Origin: Ceratothoa steindachneri
Taxonomy: Eukaryota; Arthropoda; Malacostraca; Isopoda; Cymothoidae
Length of the DNA: 64,000 nucleotides
Assembly: GCA_963969495.1 (NCBI GenBank)
Contig: OZ018330.1
Span: forward strand, 44,632,894 to 44,696,893
Reading direction: 5' to 3'
Under the pieces are notes generated by a model. That model searched no databases and was not told where the DNA came from. It was given only the letters and a program-made list of their open reading frames with translations. This document shows, in pieces, positions 33,930-45,763 of the stretch. Positions within the stretch are counted from its first letter, which is position 1. Each line of letters opens with the position of its first letter. The translations under genes and the position numbers were made by a program.

Positions 33930-33948
33930 ACAATCATGTTGTAGATAG

Positions 33949-34842
33949 GATAAAAAAGAAGAGGAAAAGAAAAAGCAGAGCAAAAGAAGTAATAAAGAGG
34001 AGTCCTCTACAGCACCAACCTCAAGTACTATTAATGACCCCGAGAACGATGGTAGTGAGTATAGAATTAACCAGTATGACTTAGTCTCACGCCTAGAAGA
34101 GACTGCTGTATTGGTTAGTGAGACACTCATCAGAAACCAGGAGAAGTACTTTGGTGCTGTTTGTGGATCGAAGCAGATAGTACGGTGCTTCCCTGGCGAG
34201 AAGAACAAACTGCTAGCAAATGAGATAGAAAAGATAGAGCATATCAGTAGGAATGATGCTATCATTGCTAATATTAGTGGCAACGACCTGTTCCTCAATG
34301 CTAAAGAGAGAGGTAATACGGAAGAGATTCTCCATGATGATGGGTTGATGCTGAAAACAAATAACGGTATCATTATGGAAATTTTGCCTGGAATGGGAGT
34401 ATCTACGTTTGCCTTGAGCCAAGCAATAGGCATTAACGAAAGACTTCAGGATATGTGCGTTCCTCATGGCATACGGTTTGGGAACCTATATGACAAATTC
34501 TACGGACAAAGCGATTTGTTCGCAAAAGACGGCGTGCATCTTAATCTCCGAGGAAAAGTAGTATATGGTGATATGGTAAACCAGGTTCTTTACCGTGTAA
34601 TCAACTCAGATCCGAGTGGGGTTCCTGCTCTGAGAGAGAAGCCTACTCCTCAGATTTCACCCTCAGTAGAGAGCCCTTCTGGTGAAGCTCCTACTCCCTC
34701 GTACCGGGATGTGGTAGCTACCACATCAGAGGCACCAGCTGCTACCCCCGATTTGTGTGAGGAGTCACCTGTAGCACCTTACTCGAGTGAGGCAAAGGGA
34801 GCGTCCGATAAGACGTCACTCCCTCGAGATGTTAGTATTTAA
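33949..34842 (+). CDS. CR1 ORF1 with intact SGNH esterase-like domain
   Basis: The frame is open from 33949 without an early ATG, so the N terminus is probably frameshifted. It starts with a basic Lys/Glu/Ser region, then DLVSRLEETAVLVSE. The esterase part follows: IIANISGNDLFLNAKERG (G-N-D block), IIMEILPGMG and LFAKDGVHLNLRGKVVYGD (D-G-V-H block). A Pro/Ser/Thr-rich tail ends at TAA 34840-34842. The lost Ser block may lie in CGSKQIVRCFPG. In CR1 elements this protein accompanies the RNA; the hydrolase substrate is not established. Confidence 0.78.
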   Translation, partial: DKKEEEKKKQSKRSNKEESSTAPTSSTINDPENDGSEYRINQYDLVSRLEETAVLVSETLIRNQEKYFGAVCGSKQIVRCFPGEKNKLLANEIEKIEHISRNDAIIANISGNDLFLNAKERGNTEEILHDDGLMLKTNNGIIMEILPGMGVSTFALSQAIGINERLQDMCVPHGIRFGNLYDKFYGQSDLFAKDGVHLNLRGKVVYGDMVNQVLYRVINSDPSGVPALREKPTPQISPSVESPSGEAPTPSYRDVVATTSEAPAATPDLCEESPVAPYSSEAKGASDKTSLPRDVSI

Positions 34843-37381
34843 TGCAAGGTCCATTAGAAACAAAATTCTAGAGTTCAAAGCATTTCTAGCAACATAAATG
34901 TTTGACATCCAGGGCACACACTGTTTCCCAAAGATAGGATGACTTGGGGGGGGGGGGTAGCGATGTACACCAGATAAACCTTGGATCCCATCGAGAGTAC
35001 ATCAAACACGGGGAAAGAACTACTTAGCATGGACCTTAAGCTAAGAGATTTATTGTACAGATTCATTCTAGTATGAAGACCACCGCATCAGCGTCTCACG
35101 AGGACGATGAGCTGTATACAGAAATTACTGACCTAATAAGCAAGCATACATCGCTTATCTTAGGGGATTTAAACTGTCATGCAAAATGGGAAGACAAAAC
35201 TGGACGATGAAAGTAGTCTTCTTCACTTTGCAAATGAAGCCTTTCTCACCCAATGGGTACACGAGCCTACAAGGGAGGATGCCATACTAGATCTTGTGTT
35301 CTCCACTGAGGATAACCTAGTACACAATGTAACTGTGGAGGAGGCCTTAGGTGGAAGTGATTACAATGTCGTTAGATTTAAGTTACGTGTGCCTAAACTC
35401 CAGGAAAAGAATCGCAGACGCACCATTCCTAATCTGAGAAGAGCTGACCTTTCTGGACTGAGAGGAGTAGATGGTACGCTCACAGTTGACGTATGTGTCA
35501 GCGTTCATGAGACTTAGAACTCCTTACATGATCGCTCTATGGTATAACAAGCTCAGTTTGTGCCAAATAAAGCGGTCAAGGAACAACGACGGCGACCTAA
35601 ATGGTTCACTAACGAGATAGGAAGAGCGATTCAAGAGAGGAAAGCTTCTTATCGCCGTTATAAGGCAAACCGTAGCGGTTTTGCCCATCAAGAATACATC
35701 CGCTTGCGCAGGCGGGTTAAAAGAATGATAGAAGTAGCAAAACTCAGTGAAGAGCAGAGGGTGGCCGCATCTTGCAAGGCTAACCCCAAGGAATTCTTTA
35801 GCTACATAAACAGCAGAAAACCAGTTACAAATAAAATTGGTCCTTTGCGTGACTGTGGTGGTACGCTTAAGAACACAGACCTTGAGATGGCTCATATTCT
35901 CAACGCACACTTCTCTTCAGTATTCACTGAGGAAGTAGAGGGAGCAATCCCTGAACCAATTCTGGTGTATGAGGGAGAGTGCAGGGAGATTCGCGAACAG
36001 GTGGCTCTCCACCTAGTGGAGATCTTCAATAAGTCTCTGAGGACAGGAGAATTGCCTAGGGACTCCTAGGCAATTCTCGCCACTCCTATCTTTAAGAAAG
36101 AGGATCGCGCAAATTCGAGGAATTACCGACCCATCAGCCTTATTTCCATAGTAGGCAAGATTCTCGAAGGTGTCATTGTGGATAGAGTAGTAGAGTTTCT
36201 GGAGGTAAAAAACCTGTTATTAGACTCGCAGCATGGTTTTCGGCGTCACAGATTATGCTTAACCAACCTGATAGATTTCTTCCATGTCATGCTCCAAGAA
36301 TATTACAGGAACAGAGCAATCGACATACTTTATCTCGACTTCCAGAAAGCCTTTGATAAAGTACCTCATAAGAGGTTAATGTTGAAAGTTCGAGCTATGG
36401 GTATTAGAGGAGCAGTGTCAAATTGGATTGAAGCCTAGTTGAAAGATAGAAGACAGTGTGTAGTTATAAACGGGGTATCGTCCAGCTGGTCTCCTGTTTC
36501 CAGTGGGGTGCCCCAAGGATCTGTATTGTATCCACTCCTCTTCATTATCTATATCGATGATAGAGATGAAGTTGTGAGCTACATAGCTAATTATGCGGAT
36601 GACACTAAGTTGGGAGCAAATGTCACAACACCTGAAAGTGTAGAAACTCTTAGGTCTGACTTAGAGAAAGTAGGAGAGTGGTCTAAGAAGTGGCTGATGC
36701 CATTTAATCTGGATAAGTGCAGAATTATTCATATCAGGCATTCAAACCAGAAGTCAGACTATTTTCTTCTGGGTCATCACATAGCAAGTACAGAATTGGA
36801 AAAAGATTTGAGTGTTTTTATTAGTAGCCACCTCAAGCCCTCAAAACAGTGTATTGAAGTAGAAATGAAGGCGCAAAGGCTATTAGATTAGATCAGAAGA
36901 CAGTTTCGGTACGGCAACAAAAGAATAGTCTTGTTACTATACAATTCTTTAGTTCGTCCCCAACTGGAACACGCCGTCCAGTTCTGATCGCCAGGCTTGA
37001 GGATGGACGTGCTGAGGCTAGAACGAGTTAAGGCACGAGCAACGAAACTTATTCTCGCCATTAGACACATGGGCTTCCAGAGGCGTTTCAGGGATTTGTG
37101 GCTCTTTTTTTCTGGAAACCAGGAGATTGCGAGGACAGTTAATAGAAGTTTTCAAAATACTTCAACGATTTGATAACATTGACTATAGCTTGAACGAGAA
37201 TACCACTCTAAACCATTGGTGGAAGCTCAATCCTTCTCGTTACTCTTGTGACAAGGTTGGTGGCTTTTTCACCTATAAAATCTGAAACACGTGGAATAGA
37301 CTGCCAACGCATGTAGTAAACATTTACTCAGTTGAGCAGCCTAAAAGTCTTTTAGACAAAGTGCTGCACAAACTAGTGTAA
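34828..37381 (+). pseudogene. CR1 ORF2: endonuclease-reverse transcriptase, broken
   Basis: The start MLVFNARSIRNKILEF overlaps the ORF1 end. A damaged endonuclease includes LILGDLNC, ILDLVFSTED and GGSDYNVVRFKL (H of SDH changed to Y). The RT shows NYRPISLISIVGKILE, QHGFRRHRLCLTNL, LYLDFQKAFDKVPHKRL, SSGVPQGSVLYPLLFIIYID and IANYADDTKLG, the intact catalytic YADD. The thumb (LDKCRIIHI) and end (NRLPTHVVN) are present. Stops include 36067-36069 and 36436-36438; frameshifts occur before 35179 and near 35520. Confidence 0.88.
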
Positions 37382-37466
37382 TTTCTAGTGTGAATCCCCG
37401 GTAACCTTTTAACGGTACCTCCTCGGTATGGGTTGTAAAACCTTTTGAGATACTAAGATTCCTTGC

Positions 37467-37505
37467 AACACACACACACACACTCTCCCTCTCTCTCTCT
37501 CTCTC
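37467..37505. repeat. (CA)n(CT)n microsatellite at the CR1 3' end
   Basis: A short CA run passes into CT repeats about 90 bases after the end of ORF2. CR1-group LINEs end in short tandem repeats, so this is probably the element's 3' tail, since expanded. Confidence 0.75.
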
Positions 37506-38073
37506 GGCTTAGCCAACTGTTTGCATCATACTTTACACTTCTAGAGGGCAAAAAGGTCCAGTTTCTCTTCTGGTACGGAATGCTTCCAGCATTCCTCAAC
37601 TCACATCTTCTCGTTCATCCATCTTAAAATCTTCTTGCAAAGTCCTTCCTTGAGCGGTATTCTAGTTGTCTCAGTGTAGCGAAGACGCTCACGCTAAGAT
37701 GAGTACAACTGACCCTATAATTGGCAATGGAAGAGCTACACCATGCCTTTTTATCCTCTAGGAATTTCCTGACGAAATTCCCCATTATCTCCTGTACACC
37801 TTAGCGTATCGGTGCTCCATTGCATCCTGGATCTTTAGAACTGTATTAGATGTAGGGTAAGTTATATTTAGCCTATGGGGAGGCACTAGTGGTGTCTGTT
37901 CTTAAGCCAGACTCCTATTTCTAGAAATATGATCCTACTGTCCTATAATTATGACCTGTTGTTCCTCCAGTAGGCTAATTTTTCAGGGATTTTTGCTTCG
38001 TCTTCTACAGACTCATCATAAGGTTCTTTTTCGCAAGCTTAAAAAATTGTAAACCCAACTAAGCAACTTTAAC
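37506..38073. other. Unassigned intergenic sequence
   Basis: No motif recognised on either strand. Confidence 0.35.
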
Positions 38074-38266
38074 ATACCAGTTTTCATTTTGGGGGGCCTT
38101 TAAATACATTTATTTTATATCATGTTTCATGCGATTTTCAATTATTCTAAACAAAAAAGCCCGTGCCCCCTCCTACTAGAAAAACATTTGTCTTGTCTCT
38201 CACTGGATAAAAAAAACATAAACTTCGTTATTCAAAAGGTTTCATGAATCAACCTATTTTGTGGTT

Positions 38267-38347
38267 GAGGATGGTAGCTCAGTCGATGAGGGTCGTGGTT
38301 ATAATAGCGATGAGCGCTTGATGACACAGGTTAGAGTTCAACTCCTC
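38267..38347 (+). repeat. tRNA-like SINE head, unit 1
   Basis: A box GGTAGCTCAGTCGATGAG; B box degraded to GGTTAGAGTTCAA. The terminal GAGGA/TCCTC strings can pair as an acceptor-like stem. It is not a functional tRNA. Confidence 0.6.
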
Positions 38348-38662
38348 TATTCATTTTCATAGAACGGTAAAATAGTTTTCTCTATTGTCTCCGTTTCGAT
38401 ATCTCCTATTTTCTTTCTTAAGCTTTTAATGGTTCACGTAATATTTTCCTAAGCGTTTTTCAGGGTTGTGATACCAGTTTTCATTTATTTGGGCCTTTAA
38501 ATATATCTATTATATATTACGTTTCATGCGATTTTCATTTATTATAAACAAAAAAGCCCGTACTCCCTCCTACTAGAAAAACACTTGTCTTGTCTCTCAC
38601 TGGATAAAAAACATACACTTCGTTATTCAAAAGGCTTCTTGAATCGCCCCTTTTTGGGTGTT

Positions 38663-38744
38663 AAGAATGGTAGTTCAGTCAATGAGCGTCATGGTCATAA
38701 TAGCAATGAGTGCTTGATGGCACAGGTTCGAATCCAACTCCTCT
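38663..38744 (+). repeat. tRNA-like SINE head, unit 2
   Basis: A box GGTAGTTCAGTCAATGAG and a perfect B box GGTTCGAATCC make this the best-preserved copy of the polymerase III promoter. Confidence 0.65.
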
Positions 38745-38830
38745 ATTCATTTTCATATAACGGTTAAAAATGTTTTTGCTTATTGTCTCCGTTACTATAT
38801 CTCCCATTTTCTTTCTTAAGCTTTTAATGA

Positions 38831-39654
38831 TGTAATAGGGAGGGTACTGAAACCAAGTTGCAGGATTCAATAGGCCCAGCAAGAAACTCCACAGAATGGA
38901 CGCGCGGTGGTCTCATTAAATCCTAAAGGGAGGGAAATACAAAAGGGGATAAAAGTTCAAGATACCTAAGTCAACAAGAGGAAAAGAATAAACAAACGAT
39001 TTACGTCTAGGGATAAAATTATCAGAAGAGGGAAGTCTACGGAACACCTGAGTAAACACAAAGTCCAATCAAGGGAAATTATAACACAGTTCTGTAAAAT
39101 CGGGTCATAGAATAGCTAGATTACCTGGAGGATGTAAGCAAATTGTGATACACAGCCGTTCAAAACTCCGCCCTTATGGGGTGGAACTAATGAGCTTCGA
39201 CGACAGATTTGTCCCGGAGTCGAATCTAGGCCCCCCTTCCCCCTGGAAATTAAACTATATATAGGTGAGCATGAGAGAAATAGAGAGTTAAGAATTAAGC
39301 ATTATAATTGTCATTAAGTATTGTCATACCTGTATTAGCACTTACGTAACCCCTTTTAAATTCACCAAGTCTTGTCGCTCCAGAATTTAATACTTCGTGT
39401 TGAGTATATATAGATGCTAGTTGCCCGCAAAGTAACTTCGTCACGTTCCGCTTGTCTCGTTATAGGCCAAAATTAGAATAATATATATATTTTTGCGACG
39501 TCATTCTTTTCCTCGATTACACTAAACCTTTGGTAAGCCCAACCAAAATCTGAACATTGTGAAGAATTCATCTTTGGAGTCAGATAATTCATCATTGGAG
39601 ATCATTCATTTAATTCCTCCTTAGTATAAATTGGTCACCCACATAAACTTTACA
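38831..39654 (+). mobile_element. Candidate solo LTR inserted in SINE unit 2
   Basis: The insert starts TGTAATAGGG and a matching end CTTTACA occurs at 39654, giving the TG...CA form of an LTR over 824 bp. It is followed by CCATAACTGGTGACCG, which resembles the start of a retrotransposon internal region with a primer-binding site, before the SINE unit resumes at 39671. No coding potential. The remaining 16 bases and the absence of a clear target duplication leave doubt. Confidence 0.4.
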
Positions 39655-39900
39655 CCATAACTGGTGACCGCTTCACGTAATATTTTCCTTATCGTTTTTC
39701 AGGGTTGTGATACCAGCTTTCATTTCTTTGAACCTTAAAATGCATCTGTTATATATCCCGTTTCATGTGATTTTCATTTATTATAAACAAAAAGGTCCGT
39801 TACTCCTCCTACTAGAAAAACACTTGTCTTATCTCTCACTGGATAAAAAACCTACACTTCCTTATTCAAAAGACTTCTTGAATTAACCTTTTGGGGGGTT

Positions 39901-39980
39901 GAGGATGGTAACTCAATCGATGAGCGTAATGGTCATAATAGCGATAGGCGCTTGATGACAGAGGTTCCAATCCAACTCCT
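39901..39980 (+). repeat. tRNA-like SINE head, unit 3
   Basis: A box GGTAACTCAATCGATGAG; B box GGTTCCAATCC with one change from consensus. Confidence 0.6.
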
Positions 39981-40133
39981 TTATTCATTTTCATATAACG
40001 ATTAAAAATAGTTTTCCCTATTGACTCTGTGTCTATATCTCCCATTTTCTTTTTTAAGCATTTAATGGTTCATGTAATATTTTCCTTAACGTTTTTCCGG
40101 GTTGTGATACCAGTTTTCATTTCTTTGGGCCTT

Positions 40134-40252
<119 letters not shown>

Positions 40253-40289
40253 GGGAAACAAGTAACGTTTCCCAGATACGTGGGATACC

Positions 40290-41063
40290 AGGATTAACGA
40301 GCAGTCATTTTCACCGCCGTTGGTCTTACTCGAAGACCACAAGGAACCGTATCCTCGGAACCATGGCTTCAGTGCAAGCTCTCCTGAAACTGCCTCCTTT
40401 AACGCCCAGTCACAAGACTTTGAGACTTCAATGGACCCGGAAGTACATCACGCTGGTCAGGAGCTGCGTTCTCTTCACTAACGAGAACAGGCTGACCCTT
40501 GAAGGACCTTTTAGTTTGGAAAATGGTTGAGTCAATTTCTTAGATAAGCATCATCACCGTTTGCAACGTCATCGCAGAGAGGAGGAGTCAAGTTGGGGGC
40601 AAGTATAATTGGACACAGACCTCGTTGGCCCAGTCATGGTGCCTGATGGGATTAAAGTGACCGCAGCCTCCTACTGCAATTTCTTGAAGGAGGTCTTGGA
40701 TCCCTGACAAGATGATATACCATTGTCACTTCTAAGGGCTCCAGTTTCCATGAATACCAACGCTTCATCTAACTCTGACAAGGCCACCCAAGCGTTCCAG
40801 GGCTCTTACTGCATACAAGGTGATAATTTGATGTTGTGGCCGCCATCCTCTCTGGATCTCAACCCAATTTAAATTTCTGTTCTATCATTTAAAAAGATGT
40901 TTATGCCGATGGGCGTCAACTTTCGACTAAATAAGTCTTATTGCGACTATCAAACCAGCACCAGAGGCAATATCAACCTGTTACTATTAAGAAATTAACA
41001 AATTCCATGCATGATAGGATTTTGGAAGCCATTCGTCGAAATGGCGCTCATGTGGGCAAATAA
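40290..41063 (+). pseudogene. Tc1-like transposase fossil
   Basis: Plus-strand reading in shifting frames gives PLTPSHKTLRLQWTRKYI, SCVLFTNENRLTLEGP (the F-T-D-E catalytic region with D changed to N), LVGPVMVPDGIK and YCNFLKEV. WPPSSLDLNPI, the P-D-L-N-P-I motif with P lost, and YADGRQLSTK with ILEAIRRNGAHVGK follow at the C terminus. This order is that of Tc1-type transposases. Stops show it is dead. Terminal repeats not found. Confidence 0.78.
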
Positions 41064-41499
41064 TTCATTATGTCCATCAATCGTCTATTATAATTATAAT
41101 TTTCTGTTAAATACATACGCAAGATATGCTTAATGTGTACAATTATCCTTTGTTTTCTCTAAAATATGTCAAGATGGACTACATTCATCAAAAGCTATTA
41201 GCGTGGTTCCCCCCTAAAACGACGAATCAAAAATAAAAAATTGAAGTACGTAACACAGCATAATTAACACTTAACATTAGTGTTGCCATATTTTGCACAC
41301 AAGCTGGGAAAAGTTTCATCAAAATTAATTCACAGAGAACCGAGAAATTCTAACTTTCCCTTACAAGCTATTAGCGCGGTTCAGGGTGTACACTCTTACC
41401 AAAATAGACAAAGGGAAAGGTAGATATAGATGGCACCAAACGGAACAAAAACAATATCGAGTACATAAAAAATATAAAAGGAAATATTAATATCATGCA
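41064..41499. other. AT-rich spacer with a short duplicated motif
   Basis: AGCTATTAGCG(T/C)GGTTC occurs twice in direct orientation, near 41193 and 41368. Nothing else was recognised. Confidence 0.35.
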
Positions 41500-44400
41500 T
41501 AATAGATGATATTACTCTTTATGTTGTCTCGATTGTTGTTTCTCCCATTATTGTGTCGCTTAGCCACTATGATTGATATGTTAACGATTCTTGCCCTCAA
41601 TGGAACTGCTACCAGTGTTTCTCAAAACACCCTTACTCACATTAATGCATTGGGAATTTCTCGTTCCCGCCGCCACACTAAACGTGGTTTCCGTTTAGCT
41701 CCTGCTCTTAGAAAACTTTTTACTTGAATCATTCCCCCCCCCCCACTTACCCCTGATTCTTCTTCACCTGCCCCTTCACCCGTTCTCTCAGCGTCTCTCC
41801 TCAATGTCAGAAGCCTCTCGAAGAAGGCTGACTACATTCATGACCTCCTCGTTAATACTCGAGTCACTCTCCTTGGACTCACGGAAACTTGGCTTGCCCC
41901 TTCTGCTTGCTTTTAAATCTCGCTACCCATGATGGTTACGTCCACTCCCATATCTCCCGTCACTCTCGCGGTGGTGGAGTTGCTCTCATTCACAGTGCCT
42001 CCTTTCCTCTGAATAATCTGCCCTCTCCCCCTCTTCTTTCTTTTGAGGCGCTCATCAATGTCTCTGATTCCACCCCCTCTTTAACTATCTTAGTCCTCTA
42101 CCGCCCCCCCAGCTCCTCCATCGAGCTTTTTCTTGATGAATTTAGTAACCTCCTCGCTGGCCTCTTCCCAACTGGTTCCCTGATAATCCTCGGTGATTTC
42201 AACCTTCCTGGGCACAATCCTAATTTCAAAGCCTTTTCTGAAATCCTTGATCTCTTCTCCCTCACCCAACACGTTTCTTCCCCTACCCACTCTCACGGTA
42301 ACATTTTAGACCTTGTAATCTCTGACTGTCTTATTTCCAACCTGATGACTACAAATTTGTCCAATGCTATATCTGATCACTTTCTTATCAACTTCAACTT
42401 CTCTATCCCATTCCATATACCTCCCCAGCTGTCTCATAATCCTAAGCCTTTCCGTCGACTTGCCTCCATTGATATTCCCTCCCTATCTAATGATGTGGCC
42501 TCCAAACTTCCTCCCATTGATGCTTAGGCCTCTTCTGACTAGATTCTCTCTTCTTTGGAACAACCCCTTCTCCCTTGTCTTGATGCCCACTCTCCCCTTG
42601 TCACCCCCTCGAACTCCCGTTGTCACCGTGCCCCTTGGTACTCTATGGAACTCCTCATTGCTAGGCAGTCCATGCGTGCCCATGAAAGAGTCCTTAGAAA
42701 GGCTCGCACCCGTGGGCAAGACACGATCCCTCTCTCGCTGGCGTTCCGACTTGCGACAGCTTCCTACGTGGCGAAATTAAAATCTGCTCGTGAAGCCTAC
42801 TCACGTAATCTGCTTACTGATAATAGGAATAATCCCCGTACCGTCTTCCGCCTGCTCTCCCGTCTTACTTCCCCAGACCAGGTCTCCCCACCCATTAGCC
42901 TTGCTACTCTCTCGAATTTCTTCGCAGATAAGGTCACTGACCTCCGTGCCTCCCTCCCTCAGCCTTATGTCCCGGCTCCTGCCATTCTCCCTGACTTCCC
43001 GCCTCAGCCGCTTATCATTTTCCCCGCTGTGACCGCGTTGAAGATTACAGCCCTGCTCTCGCGTTCTAAGAAATCGGGCTTCCCAAAGGACATTTTTCCG
43101 CCTAAACTGTTATGTAAAATTCTAGCTGCTATCCTCCCAACGCTTCTTCACCTGTTCAACACTTCATTTGCAACTGGTCTTGTTCCCTCTTCCTTCAAAC
43201 GTGCCCACATGTGTCCGATTCCTAAAAAGCCTCAACTGAATCCCACTGACCCTTCCAATTATCGCCCGATTTCGCAACTTCCTTTCCTCTCTAAGGTTCT
43301 GGAGAAAGTGGTTGCTTCACGCATCAACAGTCACATGGTGGCCTGTAACATTGATAAAACCTATCAATCTGGTTTCAAGTCAGGTGACTCCACAGAAACC
43401 GCCCTTCTCAATGTGTCCGATTGCTTACGAAGAGCCGCGGACAGGGGTTGTGCCCCCATTCTCGTTCTACTCGACCTCTCCTCTGCCTTCGATACTATTG
43501 ACCATACCGTCCTACTTGATCGTCTCCACTCTTTCCTCGGCATATCAGGCACCGTGCTTGACTGGTTCCGCTCTTACCTCTCGTCTCGTACCCAATCCGT
43601 TGTGATTGACGACGTTTGATCCGACTCTACCCCCATTCGCTTTGGAGTGCCACAAGACTCTGTCCTTGGTCCTCTACTATTTCGTATCTACCTTCTCCCT
43701 CTTAGTTCCCTTCTCCGTAATCTCGGTCTATCCTTCCACCTATATGCTGATGCACTCAAATTTTCGTTTCCTCATCCCCCACGTCTCTTGCCTACTCTAT
43801 CACTGACCTCCTGGCTGCCTACTCCTCCATTTCTGACTGGCTCTCTACCAACTTCCTAAGGCTTGATCACTCCAAAACTGAGGTCCTCCTCGTCGGCACC
43901 CCTGCTCTTGTCAAAAAATCTAATTCTCTCTTTCCCTCGCTTACTCTGGGCCGTAATACTATCATTTTCTCTGACTGCGTTAGGAATCTGGTTGTTGTTT
44001 TTGATGAGCTTCTCTCCTTTAAGCCTTATATCCGCAATGTTAGCAAATCCTCTCTATGTTTCCTTCGTAACCTCTCTCCCTTTCGCTCTCACTTTGATCG
44101 CCAAAGTCTTGAGACTGCTGTTCATGCCTTCATCACCTCACGCCTTGACTACTGTAACTCTCTGCTTGTGAATCTGCCATCCTCCTCTCTCCGCCCCCTT
44201 CAACTTGTACAGAACTATGCCGCCCGGCTTCTCCTCCATCGCCCTCGCTTCTCTCCCTCGAAACCCTTGCTGCATGAACTGCAATGGCTCCCTGTCAGAT
44301 CCCGTACTCACTTCAAGATACTTCCATTCACATTTAAGGCCCTAAACAACAAGGCCCCGTCTTGCCTCTCTTCTGCCCTCTCGCCACGCCATGTCCCTCG

Positions 44401-44705
44401 GGCCCTTTAGTCATCACATGCACCTCTTTTGAATATTCTTCGTTCATCCCTCTACTCATGGGGGACTGCTCCTTCTCAATCTGCGCCCCTAAGTTATGAA
44501 ATGCTCTTCCTGCTGAAATCAGGTCTTCTCCCTCTCTTACCACATTTAAGCGTCTCCTGAAAACGCATCTTTTCAGTATTGCCTTCTCTCCCCTCTTGAA
44601 TTTCCATTGAATTTCCATTCTCATCTCAGCACAACGTGCGCTCTGAGAAGGCCTCATACCTTGAAGAGCGCATTACAAAAGACTTATTATTATTATTATA
44701 TAAGA
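41500..44705 (+). mobile_element. L2-like LINE, degenerate
   Basis: A single long ORF2 runs with a few breaks to about 44.6 kb. The 3' end has GAAGAGCGCATTACAAAAGA followed by (TTA)n. A GCGC-containing end before TTA repeats and the motif LLDLSSAFDTIDH place it in the L2 group. Higher GC content than the flanks reflects the coding frame. Confidence 0.82.
41770..44630 (+). pseudogene. L2-like ORF2: endonuclease-reverse transcriptase, broken
   Basis: LLNVRSLSKKADYIHDLL and LLGLTETWLAP open the endonuclease. After a frameshift near 41910 come SRGGGVALIH, LVLYRPPSSS, IILGDFNLPG and NAISDHFLINFNF (SDH). The RT frame at 42555-43619 has RAHMCPIPKKPQLNPTDPSN, YRPISQLPFLSKVLEKVVAS, QSGFKSGDSTETALL and LVLLDLSSAFDTIDHTVLLD (motif A). 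Then FGVPQDSVLGPLLF (motif B) and HLYADALKF, where the catalytic YADD is changed to YADA. The end has QLVQNYAARLL and WLPVRSRTHFKIL. Stops at 42526, 43617 and later break it. Confidence 0.85.
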
Positions 44706-45763
44706 CCTAAATTTAGTTCAGGCGTCGATAAAAAAGAGAAATATTAATCAAAGGGTTATATAGTTGTAATGAGGACTTGTTAATTAATATCTTGCAATAA
44801 TGTTGCAAGTTATATAATGCGTTGTTATATCATATAACAGAAACTATCTTATAATGTACAAAGTTACAAATAGCACCTAAGTAAGGTTATCTAACACAAA
44901 AAGTAAGGAAGGTTACAAAAAGACCATATAAACTATTTAAATGAGACAGGATTTAACAATTAATGACATGATCGAATATAATGAATTCATCAAGTTTATT
45001 AAAGAACAATTCACGGCACAACATAGGACATATAATGTAACCCTAGTGAAAAAATATTAAAAACATCACTAAAACAGTTGAAACAACACCCAACCATTAG
45101 CAAGCAGCGAATAAAAGCACTAAATGATAAACAAGAGAATAAAGTCATAAACAAAGTAAAGGTCATTAAGATTTTAAAGACCCGAGCAAGAGCTGCATGA
45201 TACAATGTCAACCTAACACCAGAAAAGAAATTCTCAATAAATAAGGGAGAGGAAGTGTCCTACTAATAAAGAAGGACTAAATTTTGCACCCATTTATAGC
45301 GGAAACAATATCAAAGCGCCTGGGGATGTTGGGAGTCAAAATCGACGTTATTTAGGCTGGAGTGAATCTCTTGTTGACATACTTGCTAACGGGGTAGTTG
45401 GTTATACAAACACGCAAACAGTTTATATTATTTATTATTAACAAGGTCAGATTAGAATTCTTCTATGTTGCCTCAAGTCAGGTGGCTCTCTGTTCGCATG
45501 GATGCAACGCTTCTTGGAGGTTAATGTGAAGGCTAGCACTTGTCGTGGACTGAGGGTGGCAGTGAGAGCGCTTATGTACATATGTGATAAATAATTAATT
45601 GATTCTGCCTTTCCCATGCCTGCCAGCTAGGTAGGCCGTGAACGACAGGAAGTTGCCAGGTGTCGTCATCATGGAGGTACCAGCGATCATTGGCTGCCCC
45701 ACTAGTCTATTTACAAATGTTCAAGGGAAAGTTGAGTTTTAATGGCATAACCTAACTTTCCTG
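44706..45763. other. AT-rich unassigned sequence
   Basis: No motif recognised. A 66-codon minus frame near 45011-45211 has no support. Confidence 0.35.

Larger units (their letters stand above)
33930..37460 (+). mobile_element. CR1-like LINE copy B, degenerate but near full length
   Basis: ORF1 (open from 33949) is followed within bases by ORF2 (34828-37381). A 3' end closes in a (CA)n(CT)n microsatellite at 37467-37505. ORF1 is intact over its esterase domain while ORF2 has several stops. The copy differs from copy A throughout, so they are separate insertions and not a recent tandem duplication. Confidence 0.85.

Noticed and set aside
38663..38744. Functional tRNA gene in the tandem array
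   Set aside because: The acceptor-like pairing is only about five bases, the T stem is unpaired and the spacing is too long. It recurs as a repeat.
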